Shown: positions 35,233 through 44,491 of the stretch, in pieces
Layout: every line of letters begins with the position of its first letter
Position numbering within the stretch: position 1 is the stretch's first letter
DNA from: Burkholderia sp. 8Y
Lineage (GTDB): Bacteria; Pseudomonadota; Gammaproteobacteria; Burkholderiales; Burkholderiaceae
Assembly (NCBI RefSeq): GCF_902506145.1
Contig: NZ_LR733520.1
Span: forward strand, 902,640-966,639
Direction of reading: 5' to 3'
DNA: 64,000 nucleotides
Position numbers and translations under genes: made by a program
The notes under the pieces: generated by a model
Database searches by the model: none
The model's input: only the letters and a program-made list of their open reading frames with translations
What the model was told of the DNA's origin: nothing

Positions 35233-36582
35233 CTAGCTGATGGCGACGGCCGTCGAACTGCGCGTGCGCGACAGCTTCTTCGTCGCGGGCCGCGCGGCCT
35301 TCGGCGACGTCTTGCGCGCCACCGTCTGAAGCGCCTGCGCCGCCGCGTTCTTGGCGCTTCCCTTCAACGCGCCCGCGCGGGCCTTCTGGCTCGATTCCGC
35401 GAGCAGGCCGGTGAGCCGCGCGTCGCTGGCAGCGGCGCCCTTGCGGTTGGCGCGCGCCGCTTCGCGTGCGCGGCGCTTCGCATCCTTCTCCAAAAAGATG
35501 ACGAGCGCGGCCTCGTCCGTCTTGAGTCCGTGCCGGCGCGATGCCGGCAGCGCCTCGGCGAGCTCGCCCGCCTCGAACGCCTCGATCACGGCCGGGTGCA
35601 CATAGCACTTGCGGCAGACCGCCGGCGTATTGCGCAGCAGTTGCGACACTTCCTTGATGGTTCCGACGACATGCTTGCGCGCTTCCGTCACCGTCTCCCA
35701 TTGCAGCTTGCGAAGCGCCGCGAGCGCGAACACGCTGCCGGCCCACGTGCGGTAGTCCTTCGCGGTGAAATCCGCGCCGGTGATCTCGCGCAGATAATCG
35801 TTGATGTCGGACGAGCTGACCGAATGCCGCTCGCCGTCGGCATCGAGATACTGGAAGAGGTCTTGCCCCGGCAAATCCATGCACCGCTTCACGATCCGGG
35901 CGACGCGCGCATCGCTCACGGCAACGTCATGTTCGATGCCGCTCTTGCCGCGAAACTTGAAGCGCAGCGTCCCCGACGACACCTTCAGATGGCGCTTTCT
36001 GAGCGTCGTCAGTCCGTACGAGCGATTCTCCCGCGCGTATTCCTCGCTGCCGATGCGGATCAGCGTCGTATCCAGCAGCCGGACGACCGTGGCGAGCACC
36101 TTGTCGCGCGGCATGCCGTCGAGCGTCAGATCGCGCGATACGCGGGCGCGCAGCTTCGGCAGAACCGCGCCGAACGCCAACATGCGCTCGTACTTGTTGG
36201 CGTCGCGCGTCTCGCGCCATTGCGGGTGATAGCGATACTGCTTGCGGCCACGCGCGTCGCGGCCCGTCGCCTGAAGATGACCGTGCGAGTCGGGACAGAT
36301 CCAGACGTTGGAATAAGCGGGCGGAATCGCGAGCGCGTTGATGCGCCGGATTTCCGCTTCGTCCTCGATACGTTTGCCCTGCGTGTTGAAATAGGCGAAC
36401 GCGCCGTCGATCCATTCGCGCGTGTAGCCGCGACGGGAATCGTCCACGTAGCGCAGGCCGGGCGGAAGGTCTTCCGTGAGCGATTGTGCAAGCGCGTTCT
36501 GCGCGTCGCGCGATGCTTCCGCGGCTCCGTTGCCGCTCCGGCGTGCGGCGTTCTGTCCAGCGTTGCGTCCGATCCTCGCCAC
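35233..36582 (-). CDS. DNA topoisomerase IB (poxvirus/bacterial type)
   Basis: A 449-residue type IB topoisomerase which relaxes supercoils by a 3'-phosphotyrosyl nick. The N-terminal domain has LRYVDDSRRGYTREWIDGAF and IPPAYSNVWICPDSHGHLQA. The catalytic domain has RIGSEEYARENRSYGLTTL with an active Arg, FTAKDYRTWAGS with the second Arg, and the nucleophile Tyr in CRKCYVHP. The last ~100 residues are a Lys/Arg/Ala-rich tail, which probably binds DNA. No ATG begins near the conserved region; GTG 36582 preceded by GAGG is the preferred start. The start could be a little further up. Such enzymes are scattered in proteobacteria. Confidence 0.93.
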   Translation of the reverse strand: MARIGRNAGQNAARRSGNGAAEASRDAQNALAQSLTEDLPPGLRYVDDSRRGYTREWIDGAFAYFNTQGKRIEDEAEIRRINALAIPPAYSNVWICPDSHGHLQATGRDARGRKQYRYHPQWRETRDANKYERMLAFGAVLPKLRARVSRDLTLDGMPRDKVLATVVRLLDTTLIRIGSEEYARENRSYGLTTLRKRHLKVSSGTLRFKFRGKSGIEHDVAVSDARVARIVKRCMDLPGQDLFQYLDADGERHSVSSSDINDYLREITGADFTAKDYRTWAGSVFALAALRKLQWETVTEARKHVVGTIKEVSQLLRNTPAVCRKCYVHPAVIEAFEAGELAEALPASRRHGLKTDEAALVIFLEKDAKRRAREAARANRKGAAASDARLTGLLAESSQKARAGALKGSAKNAAAQALQTVARKTSPKAARPATKKLSRTRSSTAVAIS

Positions 36583-36686
36583 TGCGTGCCTCGACTCGTT
36601 GCTTTTGGTTCGTGGCGAGATTCCGAGCAACGGTTGTGCCTCGGCCTCTTTTCGCGACAAGCAAACGAGACGACGCCCGGCGACGT

Positions 36687-37424
36687 TCAGGGCAATGCGA
36701 GTTCGCGCGCGCCTTCGGACGCGGCCCAGCGTTCCTTGACCGACCAGATTTCGTCGCTGCCGACTTCGACGATCGTGAGCCGCCCTTCCGCCGCGAACGC
36801 GCCGGTATCGACATAAATCTGCGAGCCGATCTGCCGCACCGCGCGCATCGGCGTGTGGCCGCAGTAGGTTGGCGAGAGCCCGCGCTGCACCGAAGGGTCC
36901 GCGTTGCCGAGCGCGAGACTGCGGCCCCACAGCATCTGGCTGCGCGTGTCTTCCGAGAACGCGGCGGCGTCCAGATCGGCGTCGCTGCCGAAGAACTCGG
37001 CATGCAGCACGTTGAAGCGCCGCTCGCCCTCGCCGACGACGCGCACGAGCGGCAGCGTCGAAAGCCGCGTGGCGAGCGCGGCAAGCTGGTCGTCGGGGAC
37101 CGTCTCGGCCCACGCGCCGCCGATGGCATACCACGACTGCCGTCGCATCTGGCCTGCGGCCACCGCGATCAGCGAATCCTCGTGATTGCCGAGCACCGGG
37201 TAGAACCACGGCTTGTCGATGAGCTCCACCGCCGCGAGCGAATCCGTGCCGCGATCGACCAGATCGCCGACCGAGAAAAGGCGGTCGCGCGAGCCGTCGA
37301 AACGGATTTCGCTCAGCAGATAGCGCAGCGCATCGACGCAGCCATGCAGATCGCCGACCACGAAGTCGCGGCCGATATCGTTGGCGGGATGCCTGCAGAC
37401 GGCGGAATAGGTCGGATCATTCAT
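36687..37424 (-). CDS. Metallophosphoesterase, PrpE/lambda-phosphatase-like serine/threonine phosphatase
   Basis: A 245-residue calcineurin-type phosphatase. The three metal-binding blocks are present: GDLHGC (24-29), GDLVDRG (53-59) and GNHE (79-82), with a later His in YCGHTPM and TGA near the C-terminus (YVDTGAF). This set matches bacterial PPP phosphatases such as lambda phosphatase and PrpA/PrpB of E. coli, which act on phosphoproteins, and is shorter than ApaH. Substrates are unknown. It lies on the same strand upstream of the topoisomerase gene, about 104 bases away. Confidence 0.9.
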   Translation of the reverse strand: MNDPTYSAVCRHPANDIGRDFVVGDLHGCVDALRYLLSEIRFDGSRDRLFSVGDLVDRGTDSLAAVELIDKPWFYPVLGNHEDSLIAVAAGQMRRQSWYAIGGAWAETVPDDQLAALATRLSTLPLVRVVGEGERRFNVLHAEFFGSDADLDAAAFSEDTRSQMLWGRSLALGNADPSVQRGLSPTYCGHTPMRAVRQIGSQIYVDTGAFAAEGRLTIVEVGSDEIWSVKERWAASEGARELALP

Positions 37425-37571
37425 GCGTCGATCTTAGCGCCGGGTGGATCGAACGTGTGCGTGTTGGGTCGCTTTTAATGCGGATTTTGTCATGTGTGCG
37501 CGTGGCGTTTCGCAAACCGGACACCACGCGTGTTCATTGGCTTTGGTCAGCAATTGGGTCGCGCGAACCCA

Positions 37572-39161
37572 TTACTGCGCGATCGCACGCAGCCGCGCGA
37601 CGTCTTCCGCGCGAGTCGTCGCGCGCGGATCGCCGAACTGCCGTGTCAGGTAATTGCTGAGCGCGGCGATGTTCGCATCGGATAAAGACGCGCCGAACGC
37701 GGGCATCAGCGCGGGCGCATCGCGGGTTTCGCGGTCCACGCCGTGCAGGATCACGAGGACGAGATTGCTCGTGTCCATCGAGCCGAGCGCGGCCGTCACG
37801 CCGTCATGCACGAGCGACGGAAACGGCCCGCCGGTGCTTTCGCCCGTCGCGCCGTGGCAACTGGCGCACGCCGCGGCGTAGAGGCGAGCGCCTTCGGGGT
37901 TGGCGGAGCTTGCTGCGCCGGGATCCGCAGTCGTCGCGGTTTGGCGGGTCTTCGCGGCGCCCGCCGTGTCGCGATGTGAAGTGCTCGCGACGTCGGGCGT
38001 TGCTACGGCGCTTGTTTTGGCGCGGTCCGGATTCTTCGCACTGTCCGGCGTGTTTTCGGCGCCTGCCCCGTCGCGCTCCGAACTCGTCGCGCTATCCGGC
38101 GCTTTCTCGGCTCCAGCCCTGTCGCGGCCCGAACTCGTCGCCTTGTCCGCCGTGTTCCCGCTCCCTCCGCTCCGACGTTCGAACGCGCCCACCGCATCCA
38201 GCGTCGTGATGTCCGTTTGCGCCGCAGCGCCGAAGCCCCATCGCGAACGCGCGCCGCTCTGCGCTCCGACCACCGGCATCGACCGCAAATACGTCACCAT
38301 CGCCCGAAGATCGTCGCCGGTCAGAAACTGCGTGCCGCTCGCGACGACTTCCGCCATCGGCCCGATCGCATACGCGCGTCCCGGCGCCGCGCCGCTCGCG
38401 AGGTAGCGCAGCAGTTCGTCGTCGCGCCATGCGCCAATGCCCGCCACCCGCTCGGGCGTCAGATTGCCCGCGCGCCAGCCCGCCACCGTCGCGCCGCCGA
38501 GCCGCTCGCCGTTCTTCAGTCCGCCGAGCACGTTGCGCGGCGTGTGGCACTGCCCGCAATGCGCGAGTGCTTCGACGAGATACGCCCCGCGATTCCACTC
38601 CGCGCGCTTGCCCGGATCCGGCACGAACCGCCCGGGCGAGAAGTTGAACGCATTCCACGCGATCATCAGCCAGCGCCAGTTGAACGGGAAGCGCAAGGCG
38701 TGCGGCGGCGGCGCGTAGCGAACCGGCGGCACGGTCGCGAGATAGGCGCGCATGGCGAGCACGTCGCCGTCCGAGAGCCGCGTATAGGCCGTGTACGGAA
38801 ACGTGGGATAAAGATGCTCGCCGTTCCTGCCGATGCCCTCGCGCATCGCGCGGACGAACTGCGCGTCGGTCCACGCGCCGATGCCCGTCGCGCGGTCGCT
38901 CGTGATGTTCGGCGTATAGAAGATGCCGAAGCGCGTCGGCATCGCGCGGCCGCCCGCGAACGGCCGCGCCGCGTCCGCCGTGTGGCACGCCATGCAGCCG
39001 CCCGCGCGCACCAGATATTCGCCGCGCGCGACGTTCGCCGCGCGCGCGGGCGCAGTTGTCTCGCTGTGTCCGGTCTCCGCCTCGAGGCGGCCGAAAGCGA
39101 ACACGAAAGCGGCCGCGAACGCGAGCATCGCCGGCACGACGAGCGCGCGCCGCCGCGTCAT
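37572..39161 (-). CDS. Tri-heme cytochrome c subunit of an FAD sugar/alcohol dehydrogenase
   Basis: A 529-residue membrane-associated cytochrome c. An N-terminal signal (RALVVPAMLAFAAAFVFAF) is followed by three heme-binding sites: CMACH at 56-60, CGQCH at 202-206 and CASCH at 432-436. This is the layout of the beta (cytochrome) subunit of FAD-dependent gluconate, fructose, glucose or alcohol dehydrogenases, which passes electrons from the flavoprotein to ubiquinone. Between hemes two and three lies an unusual linker (about 331-425) of degenerate repeats such as SSGRDRAGAEKAPDSA and SSERDGAGAENTPDSA, making it longer than usual (about 420-480). Its ATG overlaps the flavoprotein stop by four bases. 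Confidence 0.9.
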   Translation of the reverse strand: MTRRRALVVPAMLAFAAAFVFAFGRLEAETGHSETTAPARAANVARGEYLVRAGGCMACHTADAARPFAGGRAMPTRFGIFYTPNITSDRATGIGAWTDAQFVRAMREGIGRNGEHLYPTFPYTAYTRLSDGDVLAMRAYLATVPPVRYAPPPHALRFPFNWRWLMIAWNAFNFSPGRFVPDPGKRAEWNRGAYLVEALAHCGQCHTPRNVLGGLKNGERLGGATVAGWRAGNLTPERVAGIGAWRDDELLRYLASGAAPGRAYAIGPMAEVVASGTQFLTGDDLRAMVTYLRSMPVVGAQSGARSRWGFGAAAQTDITTLDAVGAFERRSGGSGNTADKATSSGRDRAGAEKAPDSATSSERDGAGAENTPDSAKNPDRAKTSAVATPDVASTSHRDTAGAAKTRQTATTADPGAASSANPEGARLYAAACASCHGATGESTGGPFPSLVHDGVTAALGSMDTSNLVLVILHGVDRETRDAPALMPAFGASLSDANIAALSNYLTRQFGDPRATTRAEDVARLRAIAQ

Positions 39162-40753
39162 CGCAGCGACGCTTCGATGGCGCCCGCGAGCCGCAGCGCG
39201 AGCGCCGCGATCGTCAGCGTGCAGTTGACCGAGCCGCCCGCCGGCATCACGGCGCTGCCCGCGACAAAGAGATTCGGGTGATCGTGCGCGCGGCAATCGG
39301 CATCGACGACGGAATCGCTCGCGTCGCGGCCCATGATCGCGGTCCCCATGATATGGCTGCTCGGCTCGAGACCGTCGTCGTGCTCGATCCGCTCGCCGCC
39401 GAACCATTGCGCGATCCGCTCGAAGAGCGAGCGCGTATCGGCGGCGCTGCGGCGCACGTAATCGTCGATGGCGTAGCGTATTTCCGGGCGCGGCAGGCCG
39501 AGCGCGTCCTTCTGCGCCGACAGCGTCACGCGGTTGTCGGGCGACGCCAACTGTTCGTGGAAGCTGCCGAGCGTCAGCCGTCGCGCGGATTGCTCGCGGA
39601 TTTGCCGGTCGAGTTCGCCGCCGGTCAAACCGGCTTCGATCAGGTTCGACGTGACGACGAGCGTCGGCGACGCATTCGACAGATGCAGCTTCTTCGCCGC
39701 CTGCTGCGCGCGGAACGGGCCATCGCGGAAATCGACGACCGAGCTCATTTCCACCGGCCCGCGCCCCGGCCAGAGCGCTTCGTTCGCGAGAAAGCTCACG
39801 GCCACGCCGGGATGATCCATCAGATTGCGCCCGACCTGATCGGAAGCGTTCGCGATGCCCTTCGGAAAACGCGCCGACGCCGACATCAGCAAGAGCTTTG
39901 GCGTTTCGATGCCGTTCGCCGCGATCACGAAGCGCCTGCCGGTGACGCGCGTGCTCGCGCCGTTCGGGTCCATGTAATGGATCGCGGCGATCTCGCCCTT
40001 GTCGTTCGCTTCGATGCGATACGCGACCGCCTGCGCGATCAGCGTCGCGCCGGCGCGCTCGGCCTTGTCGGCGTGCGTCGCGCCGTGATACAGCGCGCCG
40101 ATCGGGCACACGGGCATGCAGTTGTTCGCGCCGCAGCACGGCGGCCGGGCGTCGTACGCGCGGCTGTTGCGCGCCATCGGCTCGGGAACGGCGCGCAGCG
40201 ACTGCGCGGCGAGCACCTGTGCGAACCGCTGATCCAGATACGAAAGCGGCAAGGGCGGCATCGGATACGGCGTCGAGCGCGGCGAGCCGAGATCCACGTC
40301 CGGCCCCGCGACGCCCAGTTCGGCTTCGGCCTGGCCGTACCACGGTTCGAGCGTCTCGTAGGGAAACGGCCAGTCGCGCCCGACGCCATGCAGCGTGCGC
40401 AGCCGAAAATCCGCCGGCAAGAGACGCCACGCCGCGCCCGCCCAGTGCCACGTCGTGCCGCCGACGAGCCGCAGATATTGCGGCTCATACGCCTTCGCCC
40501 CGCGATTGACGAGATAGCTGCCCGGATTCGTCGGCTCCGGACGCGGCGCGTGGCGCACGAGCGGATAGGGCGCGCACAGATCGCGCTTTTCGGGCGCGCG
40601 CCGGAAGTTCTCGACGATCTGCCAGCGCGCGAGACGCGGCCCCGCTTCGAGCAAAATGACCGACGCGCCCGCTTTCGCCAGCCGGTACGCGACGAGACTG
40701 CCCGCCACCCCCGACCCGACGATGACCACGTCCGCCGCTGTCGATCCCGTCAT
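39158..40753 (-). CDS. GMC-type FAD-dependent sugar/alcohol dehydrogenase, large subunit
   Basis: A 531-residue GMC-fold flavoprotein. The FAD motif is VVIVGSGVAGSLVAYRLA, followed by LVGGTTWHWAGAAWRLLP. A cysteine cluster CCGANNCMPVCPIG (C206, C207, C212, C216) matches the 3Fe-4S site of Burkholderia FAD-glucose dehydrogenase. The C-terminus has the catalytic His pair region SSHIMGTAIMG and NLFVAGSAVMPAGGSVNCTLT. It oxidises a sugar, polyol or sugar acid in the periplasm as part of a three-subunit complex with the flanking genes. Which sugar cannot be told: gluconate, glucose, fructose and sorbitol members look alike at this level. It probably leaves by Tat with the small subunit, as it has no signal of its own. 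Confidence 0.92.
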   Translation of the reverse strand: MTGSTAADVVIVGSGVAGSLVAYRLAKAGASVILLEAGPRLARWQIVENFRRAPEKRDLCAPYPLVRHAPRPEPTNPGSYLVNRGAKAYEPQYLRLVGGTTWHWAGAAWRLLPADFRLRTLHGVGRDWPFPYETLEPWYGQAEAELGVAGPDVDLGSPRSTPYPMPPLPLSYLDQRFAQVLAAQSLRAVPEPMARNSRAYDARPPCCGANNCMPVCPIGALYHGATHADKAERAGATLIAQAVAYRIEANDKGEIAAIHYMDPNGASTRVTGRRFVIAANGIETPKLLLMSASARFPKGIANASDQVGRNLMDHPGVAVSFLANEALWPGRGPVEMSSVVDFRDGPFRAQQAAKKLHLSNASPTLVVTSNLIEAGLTGGELDRQIREQSARRLTLGSFHEQLASPDNRVTLSAQKDALGLPRPEIRYAIDDYVRRSAADTRSLFERIAQWFGGERIEHDDGLEPSSHIMGTAIMGRDASDSVVDADCRAHDHPNLFVAGSAVMPAGGSVNCTLTIAALALRLAGAIEASLR

Positions 40754-40805
40754 GCGCTTGCCTCTGTTCGTCGTTATGTTCGTCGCTTGGGAGGTCGGGA
40801 GGTCG

Positions 40806-41303
40806 TTACGGCTTTTTCGCCCAGTCGGCGGGCGCGCCGCGGCAGTACGAGGGAACCGTGAGCATGTCGCGGACGGGATCGAACATCAGTGCGCGTTCGA
40901 ACGCAACGACTTCGGCGCGCTCGTCTTCCCCGACGACGCCCAGATACCACGCGCGCACCACGCTGCCGACCGCCTTCGCGAGATCGGGCTGCGTCGCCTG
41001 AAGCGCGGCGGTGACGACGTCGCTCGGCGTGCCGCCGTGGGTCGAGAGCCAGTGATCGAGCCGCGTCATCTTGTCGGCGAAACCGGCATCGGCGCGAGCC
41101 AGTGCCGTGTGGATGCGCCCAGCGACGAGCGGATCGAAGCTCGCGCGGCCGGTCAGCTTCATCGACACGGCGACGAACGTATCGACGTCCGCGCCCGCTG
41201 CGGGAGCCGCCCGCGACGGCGCGAACGCGAGCGCAGCCGACGCTGCCGCACCCGTCAGCACTCCGCGACGCATCGTGAAGGACACACGCTTACGTTCAGC
41301 CAT
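40806..41303 (-). CDS. Small (gamma) subunit of the FAD sugar dehydrogenase, Tat-type signal
   Basis: A 165-residue protein with an N-terminal MRRGVLTGAAASAALAFA stretch, a twin-Arg-like signal, and the family's C-terminal motif VPSYCRGAPADWAKKP. Such small subunits act as chaperone and Tat escort for the flavoprotein in gluconate, fructose and glucose dehydrogenase complexes. It heads the operon, 52 bases before the GMC gene. ATG 41303 gives the MAERKRV start; an inner ATG at the signal is the alternative. It is divergent from the DUF1345 gene. Confidence 0.86.
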   Translation of the reverse strand: MAERKRVSFTMRRGVLTGAAASAALAFAPSRAAPAAGADVDTFVAVSMKLTGRASFDPLVAGRIHTALARADAGFADKMTRLDHWLSTHGGTPSDVVTAALQATQPDLAKAVGSVVRAWYLGVVGEDERAEVVAFERALMFDPVRDMLTVPSYCRGAPADWAKKP

Positions 41304-41387
41304 CGGTCGTCCTCATCGTCCTCGTGTCGATGTAAGGTGCATCGGCAATAATCGCTCGCGTCGACAAAACCGAGCCCTGCCCGAACG

Positions 41388-42041
41388 ATGAATCCTCTCC
41401 CGCCCGTTTTGCGCACTCGTCCGCGAGCCATGATCGGCTTGCTGGTTGGTTTCGTCGTCGCCGCTTTGGTTCCGGCGCACGTGAGGCCGACGGCCCGCGC
41501 GCTGATCGGCTGGGACTCGGCCGTGTGGCTCTATCTCGCGCTGATCTGGCTGCAAATGGCCACGGCGCGCCAGAGCAACGTCCAGGCGCTCGCCGAACGC
41601 GAGGACGAGAACGCCGCCGCCGTGCTCCTGATCGTGAGCTTCGCGGCCATGGCGAGCCTCGTGGCGATCGTCGTCGAGCTGTCGGCGGCCAAGAGCCTCG
41701 GCTTTCGCGCGTTTCCCAACTATGTCCTGACCGGCGCGACGATGCTCGGCGCCTGGTTCCTCATCCCGACGATGTTCACGCTGCACTACGCGCGGTATTA
41801 CTATCGCTCGCCGTCGGGCGATCCGGCGCTCCGGTTTCCCGACCGGCATCTGAAACCCGATTATTGGGATTTCCTCTACTTCTCGTTTACCATCGCCGTC
41901 GCTTCGCAAACGTCCGATGTCGTGCTCTGCTCGACCAGCGCGCGCCGCACCGCGCTCGCGCAATCGGTGTTGTCGTTCTTCTTCAACCTCGCGGTGCTCG
42001 GTCTGTCCGTGAACATTGCCGCGAGCCTCGTTGGCGGCTGA
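41388..42041 (+). CDS. DUF1345 membrane protein
   Basis: A 217-residue membrane protein with about five hydrophobic segments (for example [58 protein letters not shown] and [20 protein letters not shown]). The blocks [22 protein letters not shown] and [15 protein letters not shown] are the DUF1345 signature. No function is known for the family, which is predicted to be a membrane sensor or transport accessory. It is alone on the plus strand before the glucan cluster. Confidence 0.85.
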   Translation: MNPLPPVLRTRPRAMIGLLVGFVVAALVPAHVRPTARALIGWDSAVWLYLALIWLQMATARQSNVQALAEREDENAAAVLLIVSFAAMASLVAIVVELSAAKSLGFRAFPNYVLTGATMLGAWFLIPTMFTLHYARYYYRSPSGDPALRFPDRHLKPDYWDFLYFSFTIAVASQTSDVVLCSTSARRTALAQSVLSFFFNLAVLGLSVNIAASLVGG

Positions 42042-42141
42042 AGCCGAACGTTCGGTCCTCCCTGCTTTTTTCCTTCGACGTGGCGCGCAACGCGCCTGTC
42101 ACACGTCGTCCATAAGCTCTCACAAGGGCGCTCGGTGAAAC

Positions 42142-42187
42142 GCGCATGTAAAAACGCGGCGCGTGCCGCTGTCACTTTTACATGCGC
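42142..42187. repeat. Perfect 12-bp inverted repeat with an inner hairpin, upstream of glgA
   Basis: GCGCATGTAAAA (42142-42153) is followed 22 bases later by its exact complement TTTTACATGCGC (42176-42187). The loop itself holds GCGGC-GCGT-GCCGC, a second hairpin. The element lies in the 416-base gap between the DUF1345 gene and glgA; the rest of the gap (42042-42141, 42188-42457) holds no gene. It may be an operator, a structured leader, or a terminator with T-rich end reading toward glgA. Confidence 0.7.
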
Positions 42188-42457
42188 AAAGTTTGCGTGC
42201 ATTTCGGCTTTTCGTTTGAGCGCAAGCGGACCCTCATCGAACATCAGTCCGAAATGATCGTGGGCCAGCGCACATACCTGAACATGCAGTGGCACGTAGA
42301 TTGCTGCACTGCGCCAGTAACACACAACACCGAATAAAAACCCGATCAGTACCCGGATCGCGCGGCCCGGCTGTTCCTCGTCTCCCCGAACACGCACGTC
42401 GAGGCGTCAACGAGGCGCATGGCCATCGTCCCGCGTCTGCCCGCACAGGAGCCCATT

Positions 42458-44116
42458 TTGCCTTTGAACGTACTGCTGGTCGCCTCCGAGGCCGTCCCGC
42501 TCGCCAAGACCGGCGGCCTCGGCGACATGGTCAGCGCCTACGCCGCCGCCCTGCGCGCCGCAGGCGTCGATGCGACCATCCTTCTGCCCGCCTATCCGAA
42601 GGCGATCGCCCAGGCCGAGGGCGTCACCAAGCTCTGCACGCTGCGCGGCCTGCCCGGCGGCGACGCCGATCTGCTGCGCGCCCGCATGCCGGACACCGGC
42701 GTGCCCGTCCTTTTGCTGCGCTGCGATGCACTCTATGCGCGCACCGGGCTCTATCAGGATGCGCAGGGCCGCGACTATCCGGACAACGCGGTGCGTTTCG
42801 CGACCCTTTCGGCCGCCGCCGTGCGGATCGCGCAGGGCGTGCGCGGCGTCAGAAAGCCGGACATCGTTCACGCGCACGACTGGCACACCGGCCTCACGCC
42901 GCTTCTGATGAAAGACGCGGGCGTGCAGGCGAAGAGCGTCTACACCATCCACAATCTGGCGTTCCAAGGCAATTACGCGCTCTCGCTGGGCGCGTCGCTG
43001 GGCGTGCCGGAAAAGTGGCTCGTGCATGCGTTGAGCAATCCGCAGAGCATCGAGTTCTACGGCGCACTGAGCCTGATGAAAGCAGGCATCGTCCATGGCG
43101 ACCGCGTGACGACCGTCAGCGAAACCTATGCGCGGGAGATTCTGACGCCGCGCTTCGGGCATCTGATGGAAGGCGTGCTGCGAAGCTGCGCAGACAAGCT
43201 GTCGGGCGTGGTGAACGGTATCGACGACGAGGCGTGGAATCCTGCCGCCGACCCGCTGATCGAGCGCACCTATTCCTTCGACGACATGCGCGGCAAGCAC
43301 GCCTGCAAGCGCCGCCTTCAGCGCATGTTTGGACTGCCGGCCGATCCGTTCGCGCCGCTCATGGCAATTGGCAGCCGCATGACCGGGCAAAAGCTCGCCG
43401 ACGTGGTGATCGAAGCGTTGCCGCGCCTGCTCGAAAGGCATCCGCGTCTGCAACTGGCCGTGATCGGCCAGGGCGAGGCGTACATCGAGCGCGGCTTCAG
43501 GAAGCTCGCGCAGCAGTGGCCGGATCGCGTCGGCGTGCACATCGGCTATGACGAGCGCCGCGCGCACGCGCTGCATGCGGGCGCGGACATTCTTCTGCAC
43601 GGCAGCCGCTTCGAGCCGTGCGGTCTCACGCAAATGTACGCGATGCGCTACGGCACGCTGCCGGTGGCGTCGCGCGTGGGCGGCCTCGCCGATACCATCG
43701 TCGATGCGGGACACCGCGCCGAAATGGCCTCGCGCGAGACGATCTATGTCCGCGACGGCACGCATGACGCGCCCATCGCCATCCACGACGCCGACGACGC
43801 GCACGACACGACGCGCGGCCCCACGGGCTTTCTCTTCGACGGCGAAACGCCTGACGACGTGATCGCCGCCGCGAGCCGCGCGCTCGACGCCTACATGCGC
43901 CCGCCCGTGTGGCGCGCCATGCAGCGCAACGCGATGTCGCGCGATTTCGGCTGGGGCGAAGCGGTCGCGAAGATGGTCACGCTGTACAGCGATCTCACCG
44001 GCATGCGCCCGAGCCGCACGGCCGTCCGTCTGCGCCGCGCCGCCGACAGCGCCGAGCACGCGCTCGACCACCGCGCGCACGAGAGCGGCAAGCCGCTCGT
44101 CGCGAAGACCGCCTGA
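42458..44116 (+). CDS. glgA: Glycogen (starch) synthase GlgA
   Basis: A 552-residue GT5 glycosyltransferase that elongates alpha-1,4-glucan from ADP-glucose. The N-terminal Rossmann domain has the ADP-glucose motif KTGGLGD and HAHDWHTGLTPLL; the C-terminal half has GLPADPFAPLMAIGSRM and RFEPCGLTQMYAMRYGTLPV. The family starts right at LNVLLVASE, and AGGAG lies seven bases before TTG 42458, so TTG is taken as the start; an ATG 13 codons earlier is possible. A C-terminal Arg/Ala-rich tail of ~40 residues is extra. The first gene of the co-directional glucan cluster; no glgC is nearby, so it may instead use ADP-glucose from elsewhere. Confidence 0.93.
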   Translation: MPLNVLLVASEAVPLAKTGGLGDMVSAYAAALRAAGVDATILLPAYPKAIAQAEGVTKLCTLRGLPGGDADLLRARMPDTGVPVLLLRCDALYARTGLYQDAQGRDYPDNAVRFATLSAAAVRIAQGVRGVRKPDIVHAHDWHTGLTPLLMKDAGVQAKSVYTIHNLAFQGNYALSLGASLGVPEKWLVHALSNPQSIEFYGALSLMKAGIVHGDRVTTVSETYAREILTPRFGHLMEGVLRSCADKLSGVVNGIDDEAWNPAADPLIERTYSFDDMRGKHACKRRLQRMFGLPADPFAPLMAIGSRMTGQKLADVVIEALPRLLERHPRLQLAVIGQGEAYIERGFRKLAQQWPDRVGVHIGYDERRAHALHAGADILLHGSRFEPCGLTQMYAMRYGTLPVASRVGGLADTIVDAGHRAEMASRETIYVRDGTHDAPIAIHDADDAHDTTRGPTGFLFDGETPDDVIAAASRALDAYMRPPVWRAMQRNAMSRDFGWGEAVAKMVTLYSDLTGMRPSRTAVRLRRAADSAEHALDHRAHESGKPLVAKTA

Positions 44117-44491
44117 ACGCGGCGTGATCGACGACGCGCGTCCGCCCGCCTTGTCCCATGGCAGCGAAATGAGCAGAGTGCCGCCCCGGTCCGCCCGGGC
44201 GCGGCACGCAACGTGCTCCCAAGCCCGTGCAATGCCCGCAGGAAATCCCGTTTGGGACCGTGGCGCCCACCGGCGAGCGCGACGAAGCGGCAGCTGCGCT
44301 CGATGCATGGTGCTCGCGAGACGCGACCCGGGGCCTGCGCCGTTTGACGGCGCGGCGGTGTCCCACGGTTCGCGACGCACGATGCGGCGTAACGTGCGGA
44401 CCGGCTCTTCAGCCAGTTTGACCCGTGAGCGTGATCGCGATTCGTTGCCCGCATCCCCGCCACCGCAGGACGACTCTGGAAAAGACGAACG
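44117..44491 (+). other. Non-coding gap between glgA and glgE
   Basis: 375 bases without a convincing gene. GC-rich frames run across it on both strands but have no ribosome site or known domain. The sequence holds no clear promoter hexamers or T-tract terminators. It probably carries the glgE leader. The glgE ribosome site is likely GGAAAAG about 10 bases before its ATG. Confidence 0.45.
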
